64,000 nt of DNA, taken from Clavelina lepadiformis (taxonomy: Eukaryota; Chordata; Ascidiacea; Aplousobranchia; Clavelinidae). The DNA is taken from contig NC_135247.1 of assembly GCF_947623445.1 (NCBI RefSeq), positions 15,502,501 through 15,566,500 of the forward strand, read 5' to 3'. Shown here in pieces: positions 42,381 through 54,534 of the stretch (position 1 is the stretch's first letter; each line of letters starts with the position of its first letter). The notes beneath the pieces were generated by a model that saw nothing but the letters and a program-made list of their open reading frames with translations, searched no databases and was not told the origin of the DNA. Both the position numbers and the translations under genes were made by a program.

Positions 42381-43245
42381 ATAATAACTATATAACTATA
42401 CATAGGTATCAGCCTACAACTGATGTCACAAAATATTTGAAATCTACCGCAGCTACAATTGCAAAAATCTCATTCGTAGCTGGCTGTGTAAATGAAAGAC
42501 ATCCTTTGCATGCCATAATAAGTTATAATAAAAACGTATGCTGTATATGTATGATGCCGACTTAACATCCTCCTGGAAAATTATTTTCAATTAAATTTAG
42601 AAATGCCTGTTGTAGGAGTTTCACCAATGTGTTTTATTTTTTTGAGCTGCATTGTCTTAAAAGTATATATCAAGCAATCTATTCATAACCAAATTCTGGG
42701 CGTTCTTGCCTTAGTTTCAATACTGGAATAATCTAAAAACGCAATATAGGCTAAATCTTTTGTCTTTAAATACAATCATTCTTGTCGTAGGATTGTTTGC
42801 GTACCACTTGAAGCTAACGTAGCCCAGCTAAGTGATATTCCTAAGCGAATGGTTGAAAAGTTGTATGATGTTATTATTAAATGAGTATGATCTCGGGTTT
42901 GATGCGAATACCCAACCTGAATTTATAAGAACTCACCACTCCAGTGTGCATGCAGGGAGCAGAAACATATCACGCTATCACAACTGTTTGGAGCTGACAC
43001 ATCGGAATTTATTGTCTGATCTTAACCAGAATTTGTTAAATTCGGCCTTTTTTCGTGGTACATCTTAGTCGGTCGATTTATTTTCATGAAAGAAATTAAA
43101 TCAACAAAACAAAGTCAACACAATAATACAATAACAAAGCAAATAACTATGAGCAAATATGTTTTTCCGATTACAAGTAAGTTATAGATATCATACACAT
43201 TAACACGTCATAACGTGAAGTTATAATGACATGTCTTCGATATTA

Positions 43246-44203
43246 TCAGCTGTCAAATGGTTCAATTGGATCGGATGCTTTCACGTTTGTCTTGACTCTC
43301 TTAAGCTCAAATCTTTGTGATATTGTCCACAAAACTTTGATGATGATGTAATTTTCATCACCGACATCAACCTGGAAAGAGTAAAACTTACATTGAACTT
43401 TAACTACCTTCAATTAATTTTGCATCGAAATCAACCAGCATGACAAATAAATCCAAAATCCCTGGGTAAGGCAAAGTCAAGCTTGCGAAAAATTGTGTTC
43501 AAATGAAATTATAAAAACATTTCTTGTATATTTTTGTTATGTTTTCTAAGCTGAAATGGTTGTAGGCAAACGTGCAATCTTACCTTGATGTAGTACAACA
43601 ATCCTGTTACCATTTGCTTGCGAAAGTTGTCGGCAAAGTATTGGGTGTATGTCGTTCCATTTAAATTTTCAACTTCTCGTCTCACCTATTCGGAGAAAGG
43701 ATTTATTTCAAAACAAGCACTGAAAATGAATTTGAAACGAAGAGGGTATGTAGGCTACATTGAGAACGGAACGATATTGTTGAGAAGTAGCCTATGTTTC
43801 GAAATGCTATAACTTTTGTAGTAACTTAACGTTCATTGGTAATTCTAGTTTAACGTAAGATTTTCTAGTACAGTAAAATAGACCAAAATCCAAACAATAT
43901 ACTTTTTCTCCCACATTTCAACATTGTGGTAATTACGTAATTTCTAGCTACAGCAACTCCAAAGCAAAACCCTAAAAATTAAAATATTTTTAATGAAGTT
44001 TTTCTTGCTGTGTTATCGTCTGTTATCAAAACTCTTTTATCATGTGTAGGCTTATCTTAAAATTTTAAAACTGTTGGTGAAAGAAGCAAATCAATCTAAT
44101 TTGATTGAAGTTTTGCAATATCACAAGATAAAATCGCGTGTGAGCCAAGTGATTGACAGATGTTTCACTTATGGACAACCTTTGCTTTTGCCATATCTGA
44201 CAT
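43246..44203 (-). CDS. Array copy C: family II single-domain stefin, damaged first exon
   Basis: Exons 2 (43584-43685) and 3 (43246-43371) are intact, phase 0: VRREVENLNGTTYTQYFADN, FRKQMVTGLLYYIK, then VDVGDENYIIIKVLW...DPIEPFDS and TGA. The QxVxG motif is kept (QMVTG). The family II first exon at 44180-44262 starts ATGTCATTTTAA, a stop at codon 4. An internal ATG (44203) still opens MSDMAKAK in frame with exon 2 using a weak GTTGTC donor, which would give an 83-residue protein with a shortened N terminus. The donor region is where repeat module R abuts, so recombination seems to have truncated exon 1. It may be a pseudogene; the inhibitory hairpin is intact, but the N-terminal trunk that also contacts the protease is altered. 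Confidence 0.5.
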
Positions 44204-45460
44204 TATAACAACAGGTCCAACACCACCAGTTTGGGCAAGCGCTGTCAGGGTTAAAATGACATTCTTATTTTGTAAAAATCCAATTACCTACGATGGTAAG
44301 TAATATTATAAAACTTTAAATCACAGTTGAGTATGCAGCTGCATTTATATACCAGCCCAGTAAATAAAGACATGAACTGTATTGCAACATAGCATTACGT
44401 TATCTATATAATCCTAACCGGAATCCTTATTGCATTTCACTGTGGGAGGTTGCGGTAGACTAGAATTCTGATTGCCCAAGTATTTCTATTAATTGTTGGT
44501 CGGTTGCATTGTTCTGTAAAAACTATTCTTGCAGACGATTGTGCGCTTATGTAACTGACGTATGAGCGAAGTGTAGCGAACTACGATTAAACCGGTGTGA
44601 CGTTGGTTGCCTTTTTATTTTTATATCATGACAATCATTCACTAGTTTTCCGAAACTTAAACCCGCTGCAATTACAGGTGCCGTGAACAATGTTGCCGGT
44701 TCAATTATGAATCAATGTAACCTGGTTATTCATTCAGATTTGATTATTGTCTGTTTTAAATTTAAAGACACTTAACGTCAATGTAGTAACTTAGTCCATA
44801 AAATATTAGAGGGCAACTGCAACTGATTTATTCAACAGGATATTGCTGCAATGTTGTTTTTTGCAATAGTTTATCTGTTATACTGTAAATGTCACAATAT
44901 ACGAGCGAGACCGTCATGCTCCATACAGAAAAGAATTAAAGAAGTCAGTCTAAACTCTAAATGCTTACTGCTTAGCTGACTCCTCAAACACGTTTTCACA
45001 TAAAACCTAAAAAATTGTTTCAACATGCTAACAATGCATTCACAGATACAGACACAGCATAGGTACCGTAACCGTTTCTAATGACCTCCAGCTTTCTCAC
45101 TTCGAAATTACATTTTAGATATTGTTGTTTTGGATAAATAAAGGCAAAATCTGAAATGTGTTCTTATTTTATCTCACAACGTTTTTTGAAAGCATGAATA
45201 ATTTTGACTCAAAACTTACACAAAACGGCATTTGCAGACAAATGACAAATCTTGACTGTTTGGAACTGGCACAGCGGAATTTACTGTCTGATCGTAACCC
45301 TAATTTGTTATATTTGGCCTTGTTTCGTGGTACATCTTAATCGTTTAATTTATTCTCGCAAAAGATATCAAACGTTTTTCCGATTACAAATAAGATCTAT
45401 AGATATCATGCATATTAACACGTTGTAACGTGAAGTTATAATGACATGTCTTCATTATTA

Positions 45461-46323
45461 TCAGCTGTCAAATGGTTCAATTGGATCGGATTCTTTCACG
45501 TTTGTCTTGACTCCCTCAAGCTGAAATCTTTGTTCTACTTTCCACCAAACTCTGATGATGATGTAATTTCTATCACCGACATCAATCTGAAAACAATAAA
45601 ACAGACATCCACCTTTGACTATACCTTTGAATAATTTTATATCAAAATCAACCAACATGACAAAAAACATAAACAATGAAGAAACAATATGAAAATGAAA
45701 CAAACGGTTGCTTTCTGAAATGTACCAATGAAGTTTTCTTCGTTTCCTAAATCTTTGAATAAGACAAAGTCAAGCTTGCAAAAGATTGTGTTCAAATGAA
45801 AATGCCGGAACATTTCTTGTATTTATTTTCGGTAAATAAGAAAGTTATTCATTCACGGTTTTAGGATAACTCGGAATGAATTCAAAAGCTTAAACATGTT
45901 TTTCAAAGTTGAAACTGATGTATGCAAACGTGCAATTTTACCTTGATGTAGTACATAATTCCTGCTACTACTTGAGATCTAAAGCTGACAGCAAAGTAGC
46001 GTGTGTATTTCTCTCCAGTTTGCTTTTCCACTTCTGGTCTCACCTGCACACGGCATAAGCATTGAACTCAAAACAAATATTGGAAATGAAGTTATGCAAT
46101 GAAGTGAGTAAGTGTATAGACCATATCGAGAAAAGGTACGATATCGTTGTGAAGTATGTTACAAAATCACACCAACAAAATTAACCAAAATATATTCGTA
46201 TAAAATATAATTTTACAGCCTAACTTGCAATCATACAAAAACTGTAAAACTTACTCCGATTGCAATTGCATCAACAACATCCGTCGCTGTGCGTTGAGGT
46301 GAAAGACATCCTAGGCATGCCAT
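45461..46323 (-). CDS. Array copy B: family I single-domain stefin
   Basis: Three phase-0 exons: 46255-46323, 45942-46043, 45461-45586. Product 98 residues, the usual stefin length. It starts MACLGCLSPQRTATDVVDAI; exon 2 is VRPEVEKQTGEKYTRYFAVS followed by FRSQVVAGIMYYIK; exon 3 is IDVGDRNYIIIRVWW through DPIEPFDS and TGA. The N-terminal glycine and QVVAG loop needed for cysteine-protease inhibition are present. No signal peptide. The stop falls exactly where copies A and F continue into a second domain. Upstream sequence is almost identical to that of copy F. Confidence 0.85.
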
Positions 46324-49247
46324 GATAACTTGTTTAAGTCAATCCGAAACGACTTAGTAACCTGCTGATCAAATATTCAAAACTATTATTGTGTATGCCT
46401 ATGTATGCTGACCTGACTGTATCGTTGTTGTGCAAATGTACTAGCTTTTATAGATGATTTACCTAACAACAATGATATGTTATGATGATATAAACTGTTA
46501 TATATGTAAATGGCTTGTTGTGATCTGGGTTTGTTTTGCATTCTACTGCTGATGTAACAAATGTGACAACACTTCACAATGCATTTAGTTTTATTTCAGC
46601 ACCATTGTTACATCTTGATTTATCCTATAGTTGTTTATGTCCTGTAATTTATCGTTTCTTGCGTCCTTATTATTTGACGAACTGGATTTGTTTACGTGTT
46701 TTGTGGCTTACATTTGTTTTACATCTTTGAGTTATAATTTGCTTATTTTGCTGTGTTTCTCGGGTGTTTTCCACAAGGATCTCTTCTGATTGACAAGTTC
46801 TCTCGATTTTCTCGCTACTTCATTTAAAAAAAAACTCAGTTTCAGTATTATTGGTTTGGTAGAAAGTTTTCAGTTCTCTGCTGTTACAGTGATTTTTCCT
46901 GGTAAGCTTTAGCTCTAAGTTAACCCTTATTTTCTTTGTAGTTTTTAAATAAAAATATCACCAACACTCACGCGTCACTCTGGCGTCGTGGTTCGCCGTG
47001 AAAGACGCTAAAAACCTGTATGAGGTAATTACTTATCACATAACGCTGTTAGATGTCTGGTAAATAAGTATGACGCTGCATAAGGTACACAGCCAACGGA
47101 GACTATACATGTTTCGAGTTGCTGGACTCCAAATAGTTTATCAAGAATATAAAAAATTAACAAATAATAAAATTGTCGGCTGGGCATAGCCGAGTGGTTA
47201 GAGCGCAGCCCTCGTAGTATATGCCGCTCGTGTGTTCCGTGTTCGTATTCCAGTGGCTCTACAACAAACCAAAACATTAACGAGACTTGCTAGTTCTAAA
47301 ATAAAAAAAATCTGGCAATCGTAACTTGCACAAAGGCTAGCTACGTAACCGGGGCTCGAGCGATGAGGAATCATCGCCGGATTGAAGTCGTGCAAAAACT
47401 TTCCTCAGTCCGAGAATGAATATTACCATGCCACACACCATACTAAACCCGCAAGTTTGGGACGGGTGTATTGTTTACAAAACGTTTCGCCATACATTCC
47501 TTGCCACCTGCACATGTTCTGCTAATGACTGGCAAACTGCTTTGTCGCTGAAAGCTTTTATAGACGCTCATTTACGGCTTTTAGAAGATAAATTTTTCCA
47601 GTCTTACAACCTACACGGGGAGTTTTGTTAGTCAACGTAAAATTTACAGGAAGTGCTGAGTGGGCAGCGTTGTGTTGGGGAATTCAGCGTTGCTCTAAGT
47701 TTCCAAAAGTCCTGAATGAATCACAATTGATGCTTCCTGAAATCTTTGATTGAATTTTGTGGGCATGTCTGTGTGTATTTTCACCTTATTACAGGAGAAA
47801 TTGTTTACAAGTTAATATTATTTCAATAACTAAAACCTTAAGGAATTGAGGCCTTCACACAGCAAAACTGCTGTATATGTTGTCAATAAAGTTCTCGTCC
47901 GGAAATTTTACACAATTAATTTCGTAAATAGTCTATTTAGAACTATACCATTATGTCATGCCTCAGAATTAGCAACTATGCCGTGAACGTATCCGTAGCA
48001 ACAGGGAAGATTTTCTAGTACAGTAAAATAGACCAAAAACCAAACAATATACTTTATCTCCCACATTTCAACATTGTGATAATTACGTAATTTCCTACAG
48101 AAACTCCAAAGCAAAACCCTAAAAATTAGAATATTTTTAATGAAGTTTTTCTTGCTGTGTTATCGTCTGTTATCAAAACTCTTCTATCATGTGTAGACTC
48201 ATCTTTAAAATTTTAAAACAGTTGGTGACAGAAGCAATTCAGTCTAATTTGATTGAACTTTTGCAATATCACAAGACAAGAATGTGGGTGAGCCAAATGA
48301 TTGACAGCTGTTTCATTCATGGACGACCTATGCAAGAAAAAATTTAATAGATGGATGTAAAACTTAGGAAGTGTTGATTGTGAGGGTTATTTTAGATACG
48401 GATGCATCTATGCTCTTTGTATTTCGGAATTGACAACTCCCTAAAAGGTTTTAACAGAATATAACAAATGAGTAATATTTCCAATTTGGCAAAATTTAGT
48501 GTATTTTGTCGACGCATTTGATCACGTTCAGCTTACCTCGTTAATAGTTTCACTTACTGAGCAAAAGACTATATCCATAGCGCATATAATTTTTGTTAGT
48601 AAATACTAAAGTTTATGCTTATACAAAGAAGAAATAAGGTTGGTTTTTTGGAAAAAAAAGCTCTGTGGTGAGATATTTTATGGCTGACCTTTGCACGCTT
48701 TGGCCATAGACGATGTTCTGAGTTTCGCTTCTTTCAAATAAAAGTTGCATGTTAACATTAATGCAATAGTTTGTCTTGTTAAGAGAAGTTAATTTTCAAA
48801 CGTGATTATATCATTTCATTTGGTGCAGCCGTATTTTTGATTGAAATTTCGAAGCAGAATTAACACCACCCTATATATGGATTTTCATTGACAACTTCTG
48901 CTAATGTAGTCATGGAAACATCTGTCAATGTCTTTGTTTTCATATAATTCATAACTTTCAAATTCTTAATTGTTAAAATCGCTCTTGAACAAGCTTGTTA
49001 TGAAGTTTAGTCTTCACAGCTTATGATTGTATGTTTCTTTCCATTTATACTTTTTCTGCTTATACAGAAACCACACGATTTAAAAATGATGTGCGGTTGT
49101 AGCAACGATCGAAATAATTGCATCAGTTCAATTTTCTATTGTGTTGGCTCTTGCGCTTTAATAATTCCAAGTAGTTTATCATTTTATTATTTGTTCCATA
49201 TTTCAAGTAGTCTATAAATAAAAATACACTATACGGAAGAAATTATA
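46324..49247. other. Array spacer B-D
   Basis: 46255-48292 pairs with 52497-54534 at a constant offset of 6242, including the tRNA-like element (47175-47265), a 71-codon open frame (47416-47631, +, unrecognised, also open in the F copy but disrupted near copy A) and repeat module R (48012-48330). 48560-49247 is unique and AT-rich; a + frame at 49023-49217 has no recognisable family. Confidence 0.55.
47175..47265 (+). repeat. tRNA-like element (SINE head), copy 2
   Basis: A-box-like TAGCCGAGTGG at 47187-47197 and B-box-like GTTCGTATTCC at 47241-47251. Same element as 39994-40095 and 53417-53507. Confidence 0.55.
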
Positions 49248-49846
49248 TTATGTGTAATAATATTCAGTGAAAAATCGTGTGTAGCTTAGTTTAAGTGGGT
49301 CAGATTCCGATAGGTTTTCCCAATTTTGGTCAGGACCTGTAGTCCACATTACTGACATGCGAAAGTATACGTCACCGCCAACAGCATCCTGATATGACAC
49401 AAAAAAGTTATCTGTAATAACTTGCTCACAAGCAATTTGTACAATAGATTTAAAACCCTATAATGCATAACAATCTTAATAGCTAATTAATAATAATTTC
49501 TAAGTCGATTAAATAACGCAAGATCTGTGTTCTTGTGCGTATATTCTCCTAAAAAAGCGATACGCTTATACCTGCCATGATGTAATACCGATCTCGTCCC
49601 AATTCTGCTCACAATTTCGTGATCAGCCATAACGGTGTCATATGTGGTGAATGTTTGTCCAGTCAAGTTCTCTACGGCCGGCCTCACCTATGATAAGAAG
49701 CAGAAAGAGTAATTGCAGTTGAGGATTAACCTTGTGGCATTTTTTAATTTTTCTCGACTTAACAAGGTTGCTATTGCTTTTGCCATATTTGACACTATAA
49801 CAACAGGTCCAATACCACCATTTATGTGACAGGGATAAAATGACAT
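49248..49846 (-). pseudogene. Array copy D: family II stefin, probably dead
   Basis: Recognisable exon 1 (MSFYPCHINGGIGPVVIVSN, from ATG at 49846), exon 2 (49572-49687, VRPAVENLTGQTFTTYDTVM then ADHEIVSRIG), exon 3 (49248-49388, DAVGGDVYFRMSVMW...NLSESDPLKLS). Two defects: the exon 1 donor expected after ATAGCAACC reads TTGTTAAG rather than GGTAA, and exon 2 is 116 nt, not a multiple of three as in every other copy, so exons 2 and 3 cannot join in frame. The QxVxG position reads HEIVSR. It is most like copy E, which is intact. Confidence 0.65.
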
Positions 49847-51047
49847 TTTCATTTTGTAAAAATTCAATTACCTACGATGGTAAGTTAAATTATAAAACAT
49901 TAGATTACAGTTGAGTATGCAGCTGCATTTATATACCAGCCCAGTGAAAAAAGACATGAATTGTATTGCAACATAGCATTACGATATCTATATAGTCATA
50001 ACCGGAATCCCTAATGCATTTCACTGTGAGACGTTTGGTAGACAGGAACTCTGGTTGTCCACGTGTTTCTATTAATTGTTGGTAGGCTGCATTGCTCTGT
50101 AAAATGCATTTTTGCAGACTACTGTGCGCTCATGTAACTGACGTATGAGCAAAGTGTAGGGAACTACGATTGAATCGGTGTGACGTTGGTTGCCTTTTTA
50201 TTTTTATATCATGACAATCATTCACTAGTTTTCCGAAACTTAAACCCGCTGCAATTACAGGTGCCGTGAACAATGTTGCCGGTTCAATTATGAATCAATG
50301 TAACATGGCCAATAATCAAGATTTAATCACTGTCTGTTTTAAATTTAATGATACTTAAAGTCAATGTAGTGACTTATTCCATAAAATATTAGAGAGCAAC
50401 TGCAACTGATTTATTCAACAGGATGTTGCTGCAAAGTTGTTTTTTGCAATAGTTTATCTGTTATACTGTGAATGTCACAATATACAAGCGAGACCGTCAT
50501 GCTCAACACAGAAAAGAATTAAAGAAGTCAGTCTAAATGCCCACCGCTTAGCTGACTCGTCAAATGCGTTTTCAAATATAACCTAAAAAGCTGTTTCAAC
50601 CTGCTAAACATCCTTTCACAGATACAGACACACCATAGCAACCGTAACCGTATCTAATGACCTTCAGTTTTCTCAGTTCGAAAGTACATTTTAGATATTG
50701 CTTTTTTTGGATAAATCAAGGCAAAATCTGAAATTTGTTCTTATTTTATCTCACAACGTTTTTTCAAAGCATGAGTAATTTGGACTTAATATTGACATAA
50801 AACGGCGTTTGCAGGCAAATCACAAATCTTGACTGTTTCGAACTGGCACAGCGGAATTTACTGTCTGATCGTAACCCTAACTTGTTATATTTGGCCTTGC
50901 TTCGTGTTACATCTATGTCGGTTGATTTATTCTCTCTAAGATAATAAACGTTTTTCCGATTTCAAATAAAATACATAGATGTCATGCATATTAACACGTT
51001 GTAACGTGAAGTTATAAAGACATGTCGTCAATATTATCAGCTTCTGC

Positions 51048-52565
51048 TTAAATTTTCTGGACATCCTCAAGCACATAGTTGTTTTGAAATGTTTTCAAAA
51101 CAGTTGTAAGAATGTGTCGTCCATCTCCAACGTCGACCTGGAGATGATAAAACGATAACAATTAAAATTACCGTTACCGTCCTATAGAATTTATGTATAA
51201 GGCTAAATATCACAATATTTTTCATTTTAATTTCTGTGCAAATCGAATAGGTTCGTAAGTTCTGCGAAGTAGAGAAATACGAATCGTAAGATGACGTTGA
51301 TATGTGAAGTAAATCATATTTCATATTTCCCCACATAGTAAGATTAATGAAGAAATGTTGTGCTGATAACATTCCTACCTTTATGTGAAACAAGATCATG
51401 GCGTCAAATACACGTAATACTGCCACGAGTTGCTCACGATACGACACTGCGACGAACTTGTTGAAAATTTCGTGGGTTCGCTTTTCGACTTCCGGTTTTA
51501 CCTATACGCAAGCGAAAGCAAGTACATATTGTTCAATATGTGTTACTAAATCATTTTTAGTTTTTTACTTTATGTTAATCAAAGAATGAAATATTCTCTT
51601 GTGTTTGATTTATCATGTACATATTGAAACTTACAATGTTAGCAATTTCCTGAATGCGTTCCGTAGCTGGTAGAAAAGTGGAATCACCATCTTGTAAAAA
51701 GTTGTTGCTGTCAAATGGTTCAATTGGATCGGATTCTTTCACGTTTGTCTTGACTCCCTCAAGCAGAAATCTTTGTTCTACGTTCCACCAAACTCTGATG
51801 ATGATGTAATTTCCATCACCGACATCAATCTGAAAAGAGTAAAACATACATCAAACTTTGACTAAGCGTTCAATTATTTTTGTATCAAAATCAACCAACA
51901 TGACAAAAAACATAAACAATAAAGAAACAATACGAAAATGGATCAAACGATTGTTTTCTGAAATATACTTATGACGTTATCTTGGTTTCCTAAATCTTTG
52001 AATAAGGCAAAGTCAAGCTTGGAAAAGATTGTGTTCAAATGAATATACCGGAACATTTCTTGTATTTATTTTCGGTAAATAAGAAAGTTATTCATTCACG
52101 GTTTTAGGGTAACTTGGAACGAATTCAAAAGCTTAAACATGTTTTTCAAAGTTGAAACTGATGTATGCAAACGTGCAATTTTACCTTGATGTAGTACATA
52201 ATTCCTGCTACTACTTGAGATCTAAAGCTGACAGCAAAGTAGCGTGTGTATTTCTCTCCAGTTTGCTTTTCCACTTCTGGTCTCACCTGCACACGGCATA
52301 AGGATTGAACTCAAAACAAGCATTGGAAATGAAGTTATGCAATGAAGTGAGTAAGTGTATAGACCATATCGAGAAAGGTACGATATCGTTGTGAAGTATG
52401 TTACAAAATCACACCAACAACATTAACCAAAATATACTCGTATAATATGTAATTTTACAGCCTAACTTGCAATCATACAAAAACTGTAAAACTTACTCCT
52501 ATTGCAATTGCATCAACAACCTCCGTCGCTGTGCGTTGAGGTGAAAGACATCCTAGGCATGCCAT
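51048..52565 (-). CDS. Array copy F: two-domain stefin
   Basis: Five phase-0 exons: 52497-52565, 52185-52286, 51635-51829, 51379-51501, 51048-51137. Product 192 residues, twice the stefin length. Domain 1: MACLGCLSPQRTATEVVDAI, FRSQVVAGIMYYIK, IDVGDGNYIIIRVWW...DPIEPFDS. Linker NNFLQDGDSTFLP. Domain 2: ATERIQEIANI (equivalent to exon 1), VKPEVEKRTHEIFNKFVAVS, YREQLVAVLRV, VDVGDGRHILTTVLKTFQNN, VLEDVQKI and stop. Exon 3 is thus a fusion of a terminal exon and a first exon. Domain 1 keeps QVVAG. In domain 2 the loop is QLVAV, losing the glycine, so one active and one altered inhibitory face is expected. No signal peptide. Multi-domain cystatins are known (kininogens, plant multicystatins), but a two-domain stefin with a retained phase-0 exon pattern is unusual. 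Confidence 0.85.
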
Positions 52566-53416
52566 GATAAATTGTTTAAGTCAATCCGAAACGACTTAGT
52601 AACCTGCTGATCAAATATTCAAAACTATTATTGCTTATGCCTATGTATGCTGACCGGACTGTATCGTTGTTGTGCAAATGTACTAGCTTTTATAGATGAT
52701 TTACCTAACAACAATGATATGTTATGATGATATAAACTGTTATATATGTAAATGGCTTGTTGTGATCTGGGTTTGTTTTGCATTCTACTGCTGATGTAAC
52801 AAATGTGACAACACTTCACAAAGCATTTAGTTTTATTTCAGCACCATTGTTACATCTTGATTTATCCTATAGTTGTTTATGTCCTGTAATTTATCGTTTC
52901 TTGCGTCCTTATTATTTGACGAACTGGATTTGTTTACGTGTTTTGTGGCTTACATTTGTTTTACATCTTTGAGTTATAATTTGCTTATTTTGCTGTGTTT
53001 CTCGGGTGTTTTCCACAAGGATCTCTTCTGATTGACAAGTTCTCTCGATTTTCTCGCTACTTCATTTAAAAAAAAACTCAGTTTCAGTATTATTGGTTTG
53101 GTAGAAAGTTTTCAGTTCTCTGCTGTTACAGTGATTTTTCCTGGTAAGCTTTAGCTCTAAGTTAACCCTTATTTTCTTTGTAGTTTTTAAATAAAAATAT
53201 CACCAACACTCACGCGTCACTCTGGCGTCGTGGTTCGCCGTGAAAGACGCTAAAAACCTGTATGAGGTAATTACTTATCACATAACGCTGTTAGATGTCT
53301 GGTAAATAAGTATGACGCTGCATAAGGTACACAGCCAACGGAGACTATACATGTTTCGAGTTGCTGGACTCCAAATAGTTTATCAAGAATATAAAAAATT
53401 AACAAATAATAAAATT

Positions 53417-53507
53417 GTCGGCTGGGCATAGCCGAGTGGTTAAAGCGCAGCCCTCGTAGTATATGCCGCTCGTGTGTTCCGTGTTCGTATTCCAGTGGCT
53501 CTACAAC
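53417..53507 (+). repeat. tRNA-like element (SINE head), copy 3
   Basis: A-box-like TAGCCGAGTGG at 53429-53439, B-box-like GTTCGTATTCC at 53483-53493. Differs from copy 2 by one base in the D-arm region (TTAAAGC for TTAGAGC). Confidence 0.55.
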
Positions 53508-54253
53508 AAACCAAAACATTAACGAGACTTGCTAGTTCTAAAATAAAAAAAATCTGGCAATCGTAACTTGCACAAAGGCTAGCTACGTAACCGGGGCTCG
53601 AGCGATGCAGAATCATCGCCGGATTGAAGTCGTGCAAAAACTTTCCTCAGTCCGAGAATGAATATTACCATGCCACACACCATACTAAACCCGCAAGTTT
53701 GGGACGGGTGTATTGTTTACAAAACGTTTCGCCTTACATTCCTTGCCACCTGCACATGTTCTGCTAATGACTGGCAAACTGCTTTGTCTCTGAAAGCTGA
53801 TATAGACGCTCATCTACGGCTTTTAGAAGATAAATTTTTCCAGTCTTACAACCTACACGGGGAGTTTTGTTAGTCAACGTAAAATTTACAGGAAGTGCTG
53901 AGTGGGCAGCGTTGTGTTGGGGAATTCAGCGTTGCTCAAAGTTTCCAAAAGTCCTGAATGAATCACAATTGATGCTTCCTGAAATCTTTGATTGAATTTT
54001 GTGGGCATGTCTGTGTGTATTTTCACCTTATTACAGGAGAAATTGTTTACAAGTTAATATTATTTCAATAACTAAAACCTTAAGGAATTGAGGCCTTCAC
54101 ACAGCAAAACTGCTGTATATGTTGTCAATAAAGTTCTCGTCCGGAAATTTTACACAATTAATTTCGTAAATAGTCTATTTAGAACTATACCATTATGTCA
54201 TGCCTCAGAATTAGCAACTATGCCGTGAACGTATCCGTAGCAACAGGGAAGAT

Positions 54254-54534
54254 TTTCTAGTACAGTAAAATAGACCAAAAACCAAACAATATACTTTATC
54301 TCCCACATTTCAACATTGTGATAATTACGTAATTTCCTACAGAAACTCCAAAGCAAAACCCTAAAAATTAGAATATTTTTAATGAAGTTTTTCTTGCTGT
54401 GTTATCGTCTGTTATCAAAACTCTTCTATCATGTGTAGGTTCATCTTTAAAATTTTAAAACAGTTGGTGACAGAAGCAATTCAGTCTAATTTGATTGAAC
54501 TTTTGCAATATCACAAGACAAGAATGTGGGTGAG
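54254..54534. repeat. Repeat module R, one of four copies in the array
   Basis: Copies at about 40910-41230, 43865-44172, 48012-48330 and 54254-54534. Shared landmarks: AGTACAGTAAAATAGACC, CTCCCACATTTCAACATTGT, CTTGCTGTGTTATCGTCTGT, CTCTTNTATCATGTGTAG. Three lie upstream of family I copies; the second lies inside the first intron of copy C. No coding capacity. Confidence 0.7.

Larger units (their letters stand above)
38982..43245. other. Array spacer A-C: duplicated upstream sequence
   Basis: Diverged copy of the sequence found upstream of copies B and F: 39000-39360 matches 46340-46700; 39990-41480 matches 47170-48560. It contains a tRNA-like element (39994-40095), repeat module R (40910-41230), a degenerate minisatellite (41702-41779), a pogo-like terminus (42101 on) and, at 42980-43080, the 3'-flank block shared by the stefin copies. 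No functional gene recognised. Confidence 0.55.

Noticed and set aside
47241..47251. Functional tRNA gene
   Set aside because: Box motifs are present, but no convincing acceptor stem or complete cloverleaf could be drawn; treated as tRNA-derived repeat.
47416..47631. 71-codon + frame (MNITMPHT...) repeated at 53658-53873
   Set aside because: It is open in two almost identical duplicates, so the openness is not independent evidence; the older homologue at about 40290-40490 is frameshifted. No family recognised.
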